A DNA stretch of 64,000 nt from Streptococcaceae bacterium ESL0729 (GTDB lineage Bacteria; Bacillota; Bacilli; Lactobacillales; Streptococcaceae): assembly GCA_029391995.1 (NCBI GenBank), contig CP113924.1, positions 1,271,001 to 1,335,000 on the forward strand, written 5' to 3'. Each line of letters opens with the position of its first letter. Position 1 is the stretch's first letter. Under the pieces are notes generated by a model. It saw only the letters and a list, made by a program, of their open reading frames with translations, was not told the DNA's origin and made no database searches. Of the stretch, positions 1-8,942 are shown in pieces. The translations under genes were made by a program, and so were the position numbers.

Positions 1-63
1 CGACCTGATTCACCAGTTGTTATTGGTAAATCTCGTAAAATCACAGAGGACATCATTCTATGA
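1..63 (+). CDS. glgD: C-terminal end of probable glucose-1-phosphate adenylyltransferase subunit (partial)
   Basis: An open frame enters from the left edge and ends at a TGA that overlaps the glgA ATG (ATGA). The 20 visible residues include PVVIGKSRKITEDIIL, which resembles the left-handed beta-helix tail of GlgC/GlgD proteins. In streptococcal glycogen operons glgC-glgD precede glgA, so GlgD is the more likely identity. The piece is too short to separate GlgC from GlgD. The ATGA overlap indicates translational coupling with glgA. Confidence 0.6.
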   Translation, partial: RPDSPVVIGKSRKITEDIIL

Positions 64-1496
64 AAATATTATTAGTTGGAGCTGAAGCGGCTCCCTTTAT
101 CAAAACAGGGGGACTTGGGGACGTTCTTGGAGCCCTACCAAAAAGTCTCAATAAAAATGATGACATTGATGCTAGGGTAATCATCCCCTACTACAAGAAT
201 ATTCCAGAAAAGTACCGCAGTGAAGCAGAAGACCTCTTCTTCACTCATGTCGATGTCGGCTGGCGTAAGATGTATGCTGGGGTTAAACACCTACTCTTTG
301 GAAATGTTCACTACTACTTCATCGACAATGAATACTACTTCAACCGAGATGATGTATATGGCTACTATGATGATGGTGAACGTTTTGCCTTCTTCCAACA
401 GGCTGTCTTACAGGTTCTTCCAGAGATTGGCTTTGTCCCTGATATTTTGCATGTCAATGACTACCACACAGCCATGATTCCCTACTTACTAAGGGAAAAA
501 TATGCCTGGATTGAAGGCTATCCACAAATGAAGACAATCCTTACCATTCACAATATTGAGTTTCAAGGGCAGTATGGCCCAGAAATGCTTGGGGATTTAT
601 TCTCCATGGGACTTAATAAGTATCAGGATGGAAGTCTTGAACAAGATGGCTGCCTCAACTGGCTTAAGGCTGGAATTATCTATTCAGACAAGGTTACAAC
701 GGTCTCTCCAAGCTATGCCAAAGAGATTCAAACCAAGGAATTTGGTAAGGGACTTGATCCTGTTCTAAGGCTTGTTCAGGGGAAACTTTCAGGAATAGTT
801 AACGGAATTGACACTGAGATTTACAACCCCGCTACTGATAAAAATCTGGTTAAAAATTACTCCCTCAAGCACATGAAGGGTAAGAAAATCAACAAGAGGG
901 AGCTCCAAAAACAAGTGGGGCTTCCTCAAAGAGATGATGTCCTCCTGATTGGAATTGTAAGTCGCTTGACCTATCAGAAGGGCTTCCAGCTGGTTGTTGA
1001 AAAATTAAATGAAATCCTTTCCTGGGACAAGGTTCAAATCATTGTTCTTGGAACAGGGGATGAACGTTTTGAATACGACTTTTCTTGGTTTGCTGGTGTA
1101 TTTCCTGAAAAAATTTCAGCCAATATCAGCTTCAACCTAAAACTTGCCCAAAGGATTTATGCTGGCTGTGACCTATTCTTAATGCCAAGTGCTTTTGAGC
1201 CTTGTGGTCTCTCTCAAATGATGGCCATGCGTTATGGTAACCTTCCCCTCGTCCACGAAATTGGAGGACTAAAGGATACAGTTATCCCTTACAACAAGTA
1301 TACCCAGACAGGTGATGGTTTTGCCTTTAATAATTTTAATAGCTACTGGATGATGGAGGTGCTAAAAAATGCCTACGACATCTTCATTAATGACCAGCCA
1401 ACCTGGAGAATGCTTCAAAAAAATGCCATGGAAAAAGATTTTTCTTGGGATACAGCAAGTCTTGCCTACCTAGAGCTTTACAGGGAAAGCAAATAA
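60..1496 (+). CDS. glgA: Glycogen synthase (ADP-glucose, GT5)
   Basis: Cytosolic glucosyltransferase that extends alpha-1,4-glucan from ADP-glucose. The 478-residue length matches bacterial GlgA. The N-terminal KTGGLGDVLGALPK motif (from about residue 15) is the ADP-glucose-binding K-x-G-G of GT5 enzymes. The C-terminal GT-B half carries SAFEPCGLSQMMAMRYG (about 380-395), with the catalytic glutamate, followed by EIGGLKDTV. The start overlaps the stop of the upstream glg gene, and glgP follows 54 bp downstream, so it is part of a glgCDAP-type operon. The control region lies outside the window. Confidence 0.96.
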   Translation: MKILLVGAEAAPFIKTGGLGDVLGALPKSLNKNDDIDARVIIPYYKNIPEKYRSEAEDLFFTHVDVGWRKMYAGVKHLLFGNVHYYFIDNEYYFNRDDVYGYYDDGERFAFFQQAVLQVLPEIGFVPDILHVNDYHTAMIPYLLREKYAWIEGYPQMKTILTIHNIEFQGQYGPEMLGDLFSMGLNKYQDGSLEQDGCLNWLKAGIIYSDKVTTVSPSYAKEIQTKEFGKGLDPVLRLVQGKLSGIVNGIDTEIYNPATDKNLVKNYSLKHMKGKKINKRELQKQVGLPQRDDVLLIGIVSRLTYQKGFQLVVEKLNEILSWDKVQIIVLGTGDERFEYDFSWFAGVFPEKISANISFNLKLAQRIYAGCDLFLMPSAFEPCGLSQMMAMRYGNLPLVHEIGGLKDTVIPYNKYTQTGDGFAFNNFNSYWMMEVLKNAYDIFINDQPTWRMLQKNAMEKDFSWDTASLAYLELYRESK

Positions 1497-1512
1497 ATTA
1501 ATTCTTAACATT

Positions 1513-1528
1513 CTTAGTACTTACTAAG
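1513..1528 (+). other. Small intercistronic hairpin between glgA and glgP
   Basis: CTTAGT and ACTAAG form a perfect 6-bp stem around an ACTT loop in the 54-bp gap. No T-run follows, so it is not a classical terminator. It could stabilise or mark processing of the glgA-glgP mRNA, or be chance. Confidence 0.3.
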
Positions 1529-1550
1529 CCTAATCAAAAAGAGGACATCT

Positions 1551-3947
1551 ATGGAACTTACAAAAGAACAATTTATTCGCGATTTTAAAAATCAACTACA
1601 TGAGGATTTCATGATTAAAATAAAGGATGCTACGACTGATGAATACTTCGTAGCCCTTGCCCACCTGCTAAAAAATTATGCCAGTAATGAATGGATTAAA
1701 AGGCGTCACGATTTAGCAGAAAATCAAGAAAAGACAGCCTACTACTTCTCCATCGAATTTTTACCTGGAAGAATGCTTGAAACCAATCTCCTAAATATGG
1801 GTCTCTTAACTTTGGTTGAGGATGCCTTGGCGGAGCTTGATATTGATTTTGATGCCCTTGTTGCTTCTGAAAACGATATGGCCCTTGGAAATGGAGGGCT
1901 GGGTCGTTTGGCTGCTGCCTTTATGGATTCCCTGGCCACTATTTCAGCCCCAGGATTCGGGAATGGTATCCGCTACAAGTATGGTCTCTTTAAGCAAAAA
2001 ATTGTTGATGGTTACCAGGTTGAGTTACCTGATGCTTGGCTGGGTAAGGATGGAAATGTTTGGGAGATTAAAAAACCCCATTCAGCTGTCAATGTCCGCA
2101 TCTACGGGGACGCCTTCTTGTATCCAAACGATAATGGATCTTATGACGTCCTTTACAAGAATCATCGTACCTTAAGGGCTGTACCTTATGATATTCCACA
2201 GATTGGCTTCCAAAATGGGAATGTGAACAACCTAAGACTTTGGGATGTTGAAATCCCAGAAGAAGACGAGCTCCGCTATCCAACAATTGAGAGTAGGAGG
2301 CAGGTTGAGGACATTACCAATATTCTTTATCCAGATGATACCTCTTATGAGGGTAAATCCCTTCGTCTGATTCAGGAATACTTCATGGTATCAGCTGGTC
2401 TTCAAACAATCGTTCAAAATTACCTTAAGATGGGACTTCCCTTAAAGGATATCCATGAAAAAGTTGCTGTCCACATTAACGATACTCATCCAGCCCTTGC
2501 TGTACCTGAATTTATGCGTATTTTAATGGATGATTACAAGTTAAATTGGGACGAAGCTTGGCATGCTACTGTAAATACCATGAGTTATACCAACCATACA
2601 ATCCTGGCTGAAGCCTTGGAAAAATGGGAAACCAATCTCTTTTTAGGAATTCTTCCTCGTATCTACCAGATTGTAAGTGAGATTGATAACCGCTATATTG
2701 CAGAGGTTCATAAGAAATTTGACTGCCAGGTCATTGAAAACACCCGAATCATTAAAAATGATCAAATCCACATGGCCAATCTTGCCATCATTGGTGGTCA
2801 TTCCATCAATGGGGTCGCAAAACTTCACACTGACCTTCTGATTGATGACGTCTTGAAAGATTTTTACCAGGTCTACCCTGAAAAATTCAACAACAAGACC
2901 AACGGAATTGTTGTTCGTAGGTGGTCACAAATCGCAAATCCGCTCATGTCTGAAAAAATTGACCAGCTGATTGGAAGCGAATGGCGAAAGGATATCCACC
3001 AAATTCAAAAATTAGAAGCTTTGGTTGACCAAAACCAAGTCCTTGAAGATTTTTACAATGTGAAAAAGGAAAATAAAAAACGCCTGGCTGACTACATTGA
3101 AAGTACTTTAGGAATTAAGGTTAGCCCTGACGCCATCTTTGATGTGCAGGTTAAGCGACTCCATGCCTATAAACGCCAGCTTCTAAATCTCCTTCATATC
3201 ATCAAATTATATTGGGATTTAAAGGACAATCCAGACCTTGATATGACGCCTCGTGTCTTCATCTTTGGTGCCAAGGCAGCTCCTGGCTATAAATTTGCCA
3301 AGGCCGTAATCAAGCTTATCAATGAGGTTGCAAACCTCGTCAATAATGACTCTGATATCAAGGATAAACTTAAGGTTGTCTTCCTTGAAAACTACAATGT
3401 AACCCTGGCTGAGCTAATTATTCCTGCAGCTGATGTATCTGAGCAAATTTCGACAGCTGGTAAGGAAGCTAGTGGTACTTCAAACATGAAATTCATGATG
3501 AATGGGGCTATAACCCTTGCTACTCTTGACGGAGCAAATATTGAGATTAAGGATGCTGTTGGTGATGATAATATTGTAATCTTTGGAATGAATACAGAAG
3601 AGGTTTACAAGCATTATGAAAATCATGATTACAATTCAAGGGCTATCTATGAAAACAATCCCGTAATCCGTAGGGTGGTTGATAGCTTTATCAATGGATC
3701 AATTCCTAATGCTGAGCGTGAGGGACAGGAAATTTATGATGCCCTCATCCTTAACAATGATGAATACTTCCTTCTTGGTGACTTTGAAAGCTATGTCAAG
3801 GCTCAAGAGTATATCGATCAGATTTACCGGGACAAATACTTGTGGACTAAAAAAGCCCTCCATAATATTGCCAAGTCAGACCGTTTCAGCTCTGATGATA
3901 CAATCAGGCTTTATGCAGATCAAATTTGGCATATCAAACACGATTAA
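1551..3947 (+). CDS. glgP: Glycogen/starch phosphorylase (GT35)
   Basis: Releases glucose-1-phosphate from alpha-1,4-glucan ends using pyridoxal phosphate. At 798 residues it has the usual family length. The PLP-lysine region reads EASGTSNMKFMMNG, followed by ITLATLDGANIEI (about residues 640-670). VKRLHAYKRQLLN (about 530) is another conserved phosphorylase motif. A GAGGAC Shine-Dalgarno precedes the ATG. It is the last gene of the glycogen operon and is closed by a strong terminator immediately after the stop. Pairing with glgA implies storage and mobilisation of glycogen; MalP-type maltodextrin phosphorylase is the alternative name. Confidence 0.95.
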   Translation: MELTKEQFIRDFKNQLHEDFMIKIKDATTDEYFVALAHLLKNYASNEWIKRRHDLAENQEKTAYYFSIEFLPGRMLETNLLNMGLLTLVEDALAELDIDFDALVASENDMALGNGGLGRLAAAFMDSLATISAPGFGNGIRYKYGLFKQKIVDGYQVELPDAWLGKDGNVWEIKKPHSAVNVRIYGDAFLYPNDNGSYDVLYKNHRTLRAVPYDIPQIGFQNGNVNNLRLWDVEIPEEDELRYPTIESRRQVEDITNILYPDDTSYEGKSLRLIQEYFMVSAGLQTIVQNYLKMGLPLKDIHEKVAVHINDTHPALAVPEFMRILMDDYKLNWDEAWHATVNTMSYTNHTILAEALEKWETNLFLGILPRIYQIVSEIDNRYIAEVHKKFDCQVIENTRIIKNDQIHMANLAIIGGHSINGVAKLHTDLLIDDVLKDFYQVYPEKFNNKTNGIVVRRWSQIANPLMSEKIDQLIGSEWRKDIHQIQKLEALVDQNQVLEDFYNVKKENKKRLADYIESTLGIKVSPDAIFDVQVKRLHAYKRQLLNLLHIIKLYWDLKDNPDLDMTPRVFIFGAKAAPGYKFAKAVIKLINEVANLVNNDSDIKDKLKVVFLENYNVTLAELIIPAADVSEQISTAGKEASGTSNMKFMMNGAITLATLDGANIEIKDAVGDDNIVIFGMNTEEVYKHYENHDYNSRAIYENNPVIRRVVDSFINGSIPNAEREGQEIYDALILNNDEYFLLGDFESYVKAQEYIDQIYRDKYLWTKKALHNIAKSDRFSSDDTIRLYADQIWHIKHD

Positions 3948-3952
3948 AAAGA

Positions 3953-3986
3953 AAAACCTGTAAGAATATATCTTACAGGTTTTTTA
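3953..3986. terminator. Bidirectional intrinsic terminator between glgP and yhaM
   Basis: AACCTGTAAGA and TCTTACAGGTT pair over 11 bp around a 5-nt ATATA loop, with an A-run on the left and a T-run on the right. It can terminate both converging genes and overlaps the yhaM stop codon. Confidence 0.9.
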
Positions 3987-4943
3987 TTTAAGTTTTTTTC
4001 CATCAAAGTGTGGCTTATAGAGGTTACGGTTGTCAAGGGCAAAAATTCTTGGGGTCATCTCCCCTGGTTCAACTTGATTTAAGGCTGTAGTCATCATCAT
4101 CATGCTAGCATCCAAATTATCAATCATATGAATAATTTCAGCTTCCATGATATGAGGACGAACGGGGCTACCATATTCAAGAAGTCCGTGGTGGCTTAAA
4201 AGAACATGGCGAAGTAAGATTACATCCTCATCCATCTCGTCAATCTTAAGTTCATTTACGGCCTTTGAGACCTCCTCATCGATTAAGACAATATGACCGA
4301 TTAAATTTCCAGCCAAAGTATAGCTTGTATTGGTCACACCACTTAACTCAATCGTTTTTGCCATGTCATGAAGGAGAATTCCTGCATACATGAGACTTTC
4401 ATTAAGTTGAGGGTAAATCTCTGTTATTTTTTCAGCCAGCTGAACCATGGTCACCGTGTGAAAGGCTAGCCCTGTTTCAAAGGCATGATGATTGACCTTG
4501 GCGGCTGGATATTTGAAGAATTCCTCATCGTATTTACTAAAGATATGACGGACAATCCTATTCCAGGTCCCATTTTCAATTTTAAAGATAATCTTTTGCA
4601 CATATGCCCTAAGCTCCTCAGCTGAAACTGGTGGCTTTTCCTTGAAGTCAGCTGGATTATTTGGTTCTGTATTTTCTGGCAGGCGAAGGAAAATCTGATT
4701 AACCTGGGGCATGCCATTATAAAGCTCCTTGGTCGCCCTCATGTAAACAACACGCCCAGGAGTAAACTCTTCCACATTATGGGGTTGAGCATCCCACAAG
4801 TTTCCAGAAATCGTTCCCGTCCTGTCTTGAAAGGTCATGGCCATGTAATTTTTCCCAGCACGAGTCTTTCGAACCTCGGCTGCCTTAATCAGATAGAAAC
4901 CCTCAAAGTGGTCTCCTACCGATAAGTCTTTTAAAAAAGTCAT
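3984..4943 (-). CDS. yhaM: 3'-5' exoribonuclease YhaM (OB-fold + HD domain)
   Basis: A 319-residue protein with an N-terminal OB-type nucleic-acid-binding domain (about 10-95; VGDHFEGFYLI, KNYMAMTFQDRTG) and a C-terminal HD phosphohydrolase-like domain (KVNHHAFETGLAFHTVTM, then LLHDMAKT at about 190-200). This is the architecture of YhaM/Cbf1, which trims short RNA and DNA 3' ends. The start overlaps the yhaN stop by 4 nt (ATGA), so it is translationally coupled as the third gene of yhaO-yhaN-yhaM, the Bacillus order. In many streptococci the YhaM homologue instead follows rmuC. Confidence 0.92.
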   Translation of the reverse strand: MTFLKDLSVGDHFEGFYLIKAAEVRKTRAGKNYMAMTFQDRTGTISGNLWDAQPHNVEEFTPGRVVYMRATKELYNGMPQVNQIFLRLPENTEPNNPADFKEKPPVSAEELRAYVQKIIFKIENGTWNRIVRHIFSKYDEEFFKYPAAKVNHHAFETGLAFHTVTMVQLAEKITEIYPQLNESLMYAGILLHDMAKTIELSGVTNTSYTLAGNLIGHIVLIDEEVSKAVNELKIDEMDEDVILLRHVLLSHHGLLEYGSPVRPHIMEAEIIHMIDNLDASMMMMTTALNQVEPGEMTPRIFALDNRNLYKPHFDGKKLK

Positions 4944-7129
4944 AATTCTATTAAATCTCCTTGATTCCTAAATTTTTCATCACTTGTAAAAACAAATGTT
5001 TGCACTTTACTTGAAAATTCCTCCAGTAATTTTATGAAATTTTCCTTGCGTTTTTGGTCATATCTTAGGAAGCTGTCATCAAAAAAGACTGGAAAATTAA
5101 GATTCTTTGCCTCAATAAAGGCAAGCCTTACGGCCAATTGAAGCTGGTCTCTTGTTCCTGTTGAAAGGTCAAGTAATCTCATACTCAAAGGCCCTGGCCC
5201 GCTGATTTCTAAAAGACCATTTGAAATTCCAAGTTCCTGCCAACTGCCGTCTGTCAAAATGGACATGTAATGGCCTGCCCTCCTTAAAATCTCAGGCAAA
5301 CTATGGGTCGATAGGCTCTTTGTCGCAGCCTTCAAACTTTCAATTTGACCTGCCTTAAGCAGGTAGAGGGAAATCATATCTGAAAGTTCACCCCTTTTTA
5401 ACTCAAGCTTCTGGTATAGATTTTCTAGGCTTTCATCAGACTTCCTTTGGTCTATCTTAGCCAAAATCAAGCTATTTTGATCAATCTGTCGACCTAATTT
5501 ATCGCCAAATTCATCAATCTTTTGATTAATTGCAGCTAACCGTCCATCAATTTCATCAAAATCTGGCTTTTTCTCTACATCCAGATCAAGGACCTGTTCC
5601 AACCTTTTTCTCAGCTGGCCCAGATATTTTTTCTGCTGGATAAAGTTCTCATGATTCTTGATTTCCTCTTGAATCTGATCAACCTGGGGGTTTTCTTGTA
5701 GAAATAAATCCGACTTGGTATAAAGGTTTTCAAGTAGATACTCATCCTTTTGACTGTCTAAATTCTTATAGTTAAAATCAAGCTCTAGTATCCGCTCCTT
5801 TATTTTTAGAACTAGGGCATATCTTCCTTCAATGCTCTCAGGTAGCTGATACCAACCCTTAAAGATATCTGTTAGGGCAAAATAATCCCTAGCTATCTGG
5901 CTATTTTTAGCTTCAAGGGCAAGTTCTCCCCTGCGTTTTGAGGTAACAAGCAGGTAGGCGACACCTGAAATAATTTCAAAAATCAGCAAAATTGAAAGAA
6001 AAATCTTTAGCCCAGCTGGGACAAGGATGAGAAAACCTAAGGTCACAAGGGTTACAAGCATCAAGAGTAGAAGAAAACTATTGTTTCTCTGGATAACCTT
6101 GACCTCCTTTTCCTTCCTCCCAACAAGCTTGGGATATAAAAATTCAATCTGCTTTATGGCATCCCTGGTTTGACCCTCCAGTAAAAAGTTATCCAAGGGA
6201 TTATCAAACTTTTCAAGCTGGGACTTGTTTGACTCGATTTTATCTTCCAAGCGGCCAATCCTTGTTTGGAGGATTTCAAAGTCATGATAGCTAGCAAGGA
6301 GGCTTTCATAGTCTCTTGTCCCCTGAGTTTTTTCCTGCTCCCTAAGACTTGCTTCGAGCCTTGAAAACTCCAGATAGTCATTTTCAAAAGCAAGCTTGGC
6401 CTCCAAGATTCGTCGTTCTTCCTCAAGGGCTACAAGTTTTAAGCGGCTTTCTCTTATCTCATCCTCCCGCTTTTTACCTTCCTTAATCAAAGGAGCTAGA
6501 GCTGCCTCTTCAGCCTCCTTGTCAAAAATTTCACTCTTGATTTGTTCAAGAGCATGAAGGGTTTGATTGAGGGGCTTACTAAGGGCCTTAGGACTAGTAT
6601 AGAGGGAATTTTTTTCTTTAATAAGCTCCTCTTCCTGCTTGTAAAGCTCGACTGTTCCAGTCGTTATAGCCATTCGCCATTTTTCTTCCAAACTTGCCTC
6701 ATTGTAATCCCTCTCTCGGTTTATTTGAAGATTATCCTGGCTGATCGAGTAAATTTGATCAAAAAGCTTGGGCGTCATAGGACTAAGTAGCTCAAGCCAC
6801 TCATCTTCTGATAGCTTTCTTGCATCAGAAAGATAGGAACATGTAAAATTTGGAGTCCCACTCTTACTCAGACTGATTCTTTCAATCATAAGATCTTGTC
6901 CATCAATCTCAAGGTAGAGCCGTCCGCCATAAACCCTGCTATCTCTTGGACTAAAATCCCGATTTTTAGTGGTTTTTTTCTCAAAACCAAATATCATATA
7001 TTTAATAAAGGACAAGAGAGTTGACTTACCAGCCTCATTTGCACCCATAAAAACGGTCAAATCTTCCAGCTCATAAGAACGGTTTACTAACTTTCCAAAT
7101 CCATCAATCTCAACTTTTTTAAGCTTCAA
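4940..7129 (-). CDS. yhaN: YhaN-like SMC/Rad50-type ATPase with central membrane hairpin
   Basis: ABC-ATPase of the Rad50/SbcC class. Walker A is GANEAGKST near the N-terminus. The C-terminus has the LSTGTRDQLQLAVRLAFIEA signature and Walker B FPVFFDDSF. Long charged coiled-coil stretches lie between them, and at about residues 345-400 there are two hydrophobic segments (FLLLLMLVTLVTLGFLILV and ILLIFEIISGVAYLLV) that look like a membrane hairpin. I place the start at the TTG at 7129: GGGAGG sits 6 nt before it and it gives MKLKKVEIDGFGK. The upstream ATG at 7135 lies directly against that Shine-Dalgarno and cannot use it. About 729 residues, shorter than Bacillus YhaN (about 960). Overlaps yhaO, its predicted nuclease partner, by 11 nt. 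Confidence 0.85.
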   Translation of the reverse strand: MKLKKVEIDGFGKLVNRSYELEDLTVFMGANEAGKSTLLSFIKYMIFGFEKKTTKNRDFSPRDSRVYGGRLYLEIDGQDLMIERISLSKSGTPNFTCSYLSDARKLSEDEWLELLSPMTPKLFDQIYSISQDNLQINRERDYNEASLEEKWRMAITTGTVELYKQEEELIKEKNSLYTSPKALSKPLNQTLHALEQIKSEIFDKEAEEAALAPLIKEGKKREDEIRESRLKLVALEEERRILEAKLAFENDYLEFSRLEASLREQEKTQGTRDYESLLASYHDFEILQTRIGRLEDKIESNKSQLEKFDNPLDNFLLEGQTRDAIKQIEFLYPKLVGRKEKEVKVIQRNNSFLLLLMLVTLVTLGFLILVPAGLKIFLSILLIFEIISGVAYLLVTSKRRGELALEAKNSQIARDYFALTDIFKGWYQLPESIEGRYALVLKIKERILELDFNYKNLDSQKDEYLLENLYTKSDLFLQENPQVDQIQEEIKNHENFIQQKKYLGQLRKRLEQVLDLDVEKKPDFDEIDGRLAAINQKIDEFGDKLGRQIDQNSLILAKIDQRKSDESLENLYQKLELKRGELSDMISLYLLKAGQIESLKAATKSLSTHSLPEILRRAGHYMSILTDGSWQELGISNGLLEISGPGPLSMRLLDLSTGTRDQLQLAVRLAFIEAKNLNFPVFFDDSFLRYDQKRKENFIKLLEEFSSKVQTFVFTSDEKFRNQGDLIEL

Positions 7130-8255
7130 AATCATCCTCCCTTGCCAATGAAAATTCGCTGTCAATATAAGCCTCTAAATCTTTCTCAAGGTCAGCAAAT
7201 AAATCGCTTGTTAAAATATTTTTTATTTCGCTATTTTGAGGAAGAGCCTTAGCCAGCTCTTCTAAGCTAGGAAGCTCCAAATGACTAACAGGAAGAGCCG
7301 TCTTACTCAAGTTTTGAGGCCCATCAAGGGGCAGGAGGACAAGCTTTCGAAGGAGAAAACCCTGGGCACGCAAGCTATCAATTAGCTCACCATTTTCAAG
7401 GGCCAGCCTTAGGCTATCAGCCACCAAATCGTAATTCTTCAAGTAAAGACTATAGATATTCCCCTGATTGGAAAGGTTGTCACTCAATATGCGGCTGAGC
7501 TCTGCCAAATCTCTAACCCCAGTAAGATCAAGCTCTTTTTTTATCCAGTGAATCTGAGCCAAGTCAATAAATTCAAGGTCAGAGACGGTCTTACTTAGGT
7601 TAACAAGAGCAAATTGGCTGGTAATCTCCTTACTATTACGGCCAAGGGGAGTCCCTGGGTAGACAATATTATCTGCCAACATGCTTTTTAGATGAATGTG
7701 TCCAAGGGCCCAGTAGTCATAATCCTTAGCCTTTAGATCAGAAAGACTGGTCGGTGCATAGTCAAAGCCTCCAATTTCCCCGTGAAAAAGACCTATGTGG
7801 TAGTCACTAGCAGAGTCCCTAAAGGGATAGTCCTTAATTTTATTTTCCCTAATATGAGGGTGCTCATAAGAGAAGGCTGATATGGTAGCTCTTTCTCCCT
7901 GAGCATTTTCAAAATACTTGCTTTCAACCTCTTCCTTGTAGAAAACTTCAACATTATCAGGAAAGTCAAACCAGTAAACACCCTCCCTGTAGTAGTCGTG
8001 GTTACCAAAAATCAAAAAGACTTTAATCCCTTGCTCCTTAAGACGCTCAAGCTGGGTCATAAAGTAGTTTTGCATTTTGATACTTGGCTTAGACTGATGA
8101 AAATTATCTCCAGCAAGAATAATAAAATCGACATCCTCATCGAGGGCAAAATCAATAATAGTCCCCAAAATTTCATAAGGACGATAATCGATATCCTGAC
8201 TTAAACCCTCAAATTCACGGTCCAAATGGAGGTCAGCTATGTGCAAAAATTTCAT
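7119..8255 (-). CDS. yhaO: YhaO-like Mre11/SbcD-family metallophosphoesterase
   Basis: Predicted Mn-dependent DNA nuclease of 378 residues. The calcineurin-like phosphoesterase motifs appear in order: HIADLHLDREFEG (about 5-17), ILAGDNFHQ (about 55), IFGNHDYYR (about 85-93), GLFHGEIGG (about 155) and WALGHIHLK (about 183). These supply the two-metal site. The C-terminal half is the family's less conserved capping region. It is the first gene of yhaO-yhaN-yhaM and overlaps yhaN, which supports a Mre11-Rad50-like complex. Its exact DNA repair role is inferred from the family. Confidence 0.88.
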   Translation of the reverse strand: MKFLHIADLHLDREFEGLSQDIDYRPYEILGTIIDFALDEDVDFIILAGDNFHQSKPSIKMQNYFMTQLERLKEQGIKVFLIFGNHDYYREGVYWFDFPDNVEVFYKEEVESKYFENAQGERATISAFSYEHPHIRENKIKDYPFRDSASDYHIGLFHGEIGGFDYAPTSLSDLKAKDYDYWALGHIHLKSMLADNIVYPGTPLGRNSKEITSQFALVNLSKTVSDLEFIDLAQIHWIKKELDLTGVRDLAELSRILSDNLSNQGNIYSLYLKNYDLVADSLRLALENGELIDSLRAQGFLLRKLVLLPLDGPQNLSKTALPVSHLELPSLEELAKALPQNSEIKNILTSDLFADLEKDLEAYIDSEFSLAREDDFEA

Positions 8256-8282
8256 AATAACCCTCTAATCTAATCCCTTGTC

Positions 8283-8939
8283 CTACAACTCTTTTTGAAG
8301 GGCTGCCCTAAGACTTCCAATCCTTTGACTGGGTTCCCCGTTAAAGACATAAGAACCTGCTACAAAGACATTGGCTCCCGCATTTTGGCAAAGTTTTATG
8401 GTCTTATCATCAACTCCCCCATCAACCTGGATATCATAGGAATACCCATCTTCATCCCTTAATTTTTTAAGAAGAGCCACTTTAGTTAGACACTCCGGAA
8501 TGAATTTTTGACCACCAAAACCTGGATTTACAGTCATGACAAGGACTTGATCAACCATCGAAAGAACTGGATTAATCAGCTCAACTGGTGTACCTGGATT
8601 AATAACAATACCTGCCTTAAGACCTGCCTTTTTAATCTTTTGAAGGGTTCCATGAATATGATTAGTAGCTTCTACATGGACAGACAAAATGTCAGCTCCA
8701 GCTTCAGCAAATTCTTCAACATAGCTGTCAGGATTTTCAACCATCAGATGGCAGTCAAATACAAGTCTTGTTGATTTTCTAAGAGCCTTGACAACACCTG
8801 CACCAAAGGTCAAGTTATCAACAAAGTGACCATCCATGACATCAATATGGATATAGTCAGCCCCTGCCTCTTCAAGAATTTTTACATCACGTTCAAAGTT
8901 ACCAAAATCTGCACTTAATATTGATGGTGCTATTTTCAT
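8283..8939 (-). CDS. rpe: Ribulose-phosphate 3-epimerase
   Basis: Interconverts ribulose-5-phosphate and xylulose-5-phosphate in the pentose phosphate pathway. The 218-residue TIM barrel has APSILSADFGNF at the N-terminus, metal-site HIDVMDGHFV (about 32-41), HLMVENPDSY, VNPGFGGQKF and the phosphate-binding IQVDGGV. The start lies 3 bp after the rsgA stop. The rsmA-rsgA-rpe order is common in streptococci. Confidence 0.97.
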   Translation of the reverse strand: MKIAPSILSADFGNFERDVKILEEAGADYIHIDVMDGHFVDNLTFGAGVVKALRKSTRLVFDCHLMVENPDSYVEEFAEAGADILSVHVEATNHIHGTLQKIKKAGLKAGIVINPGTPVELINPVLSMVDQVLVMTVNPGFGGQKFIPECLTKVALLKKLRDEDGYSYDIQVDGGVDDKTIKLCQNAGANVFVAGSYVFNGEPSQRIGSLRAALQKEL

Positions 8940-8942
8940 AAT

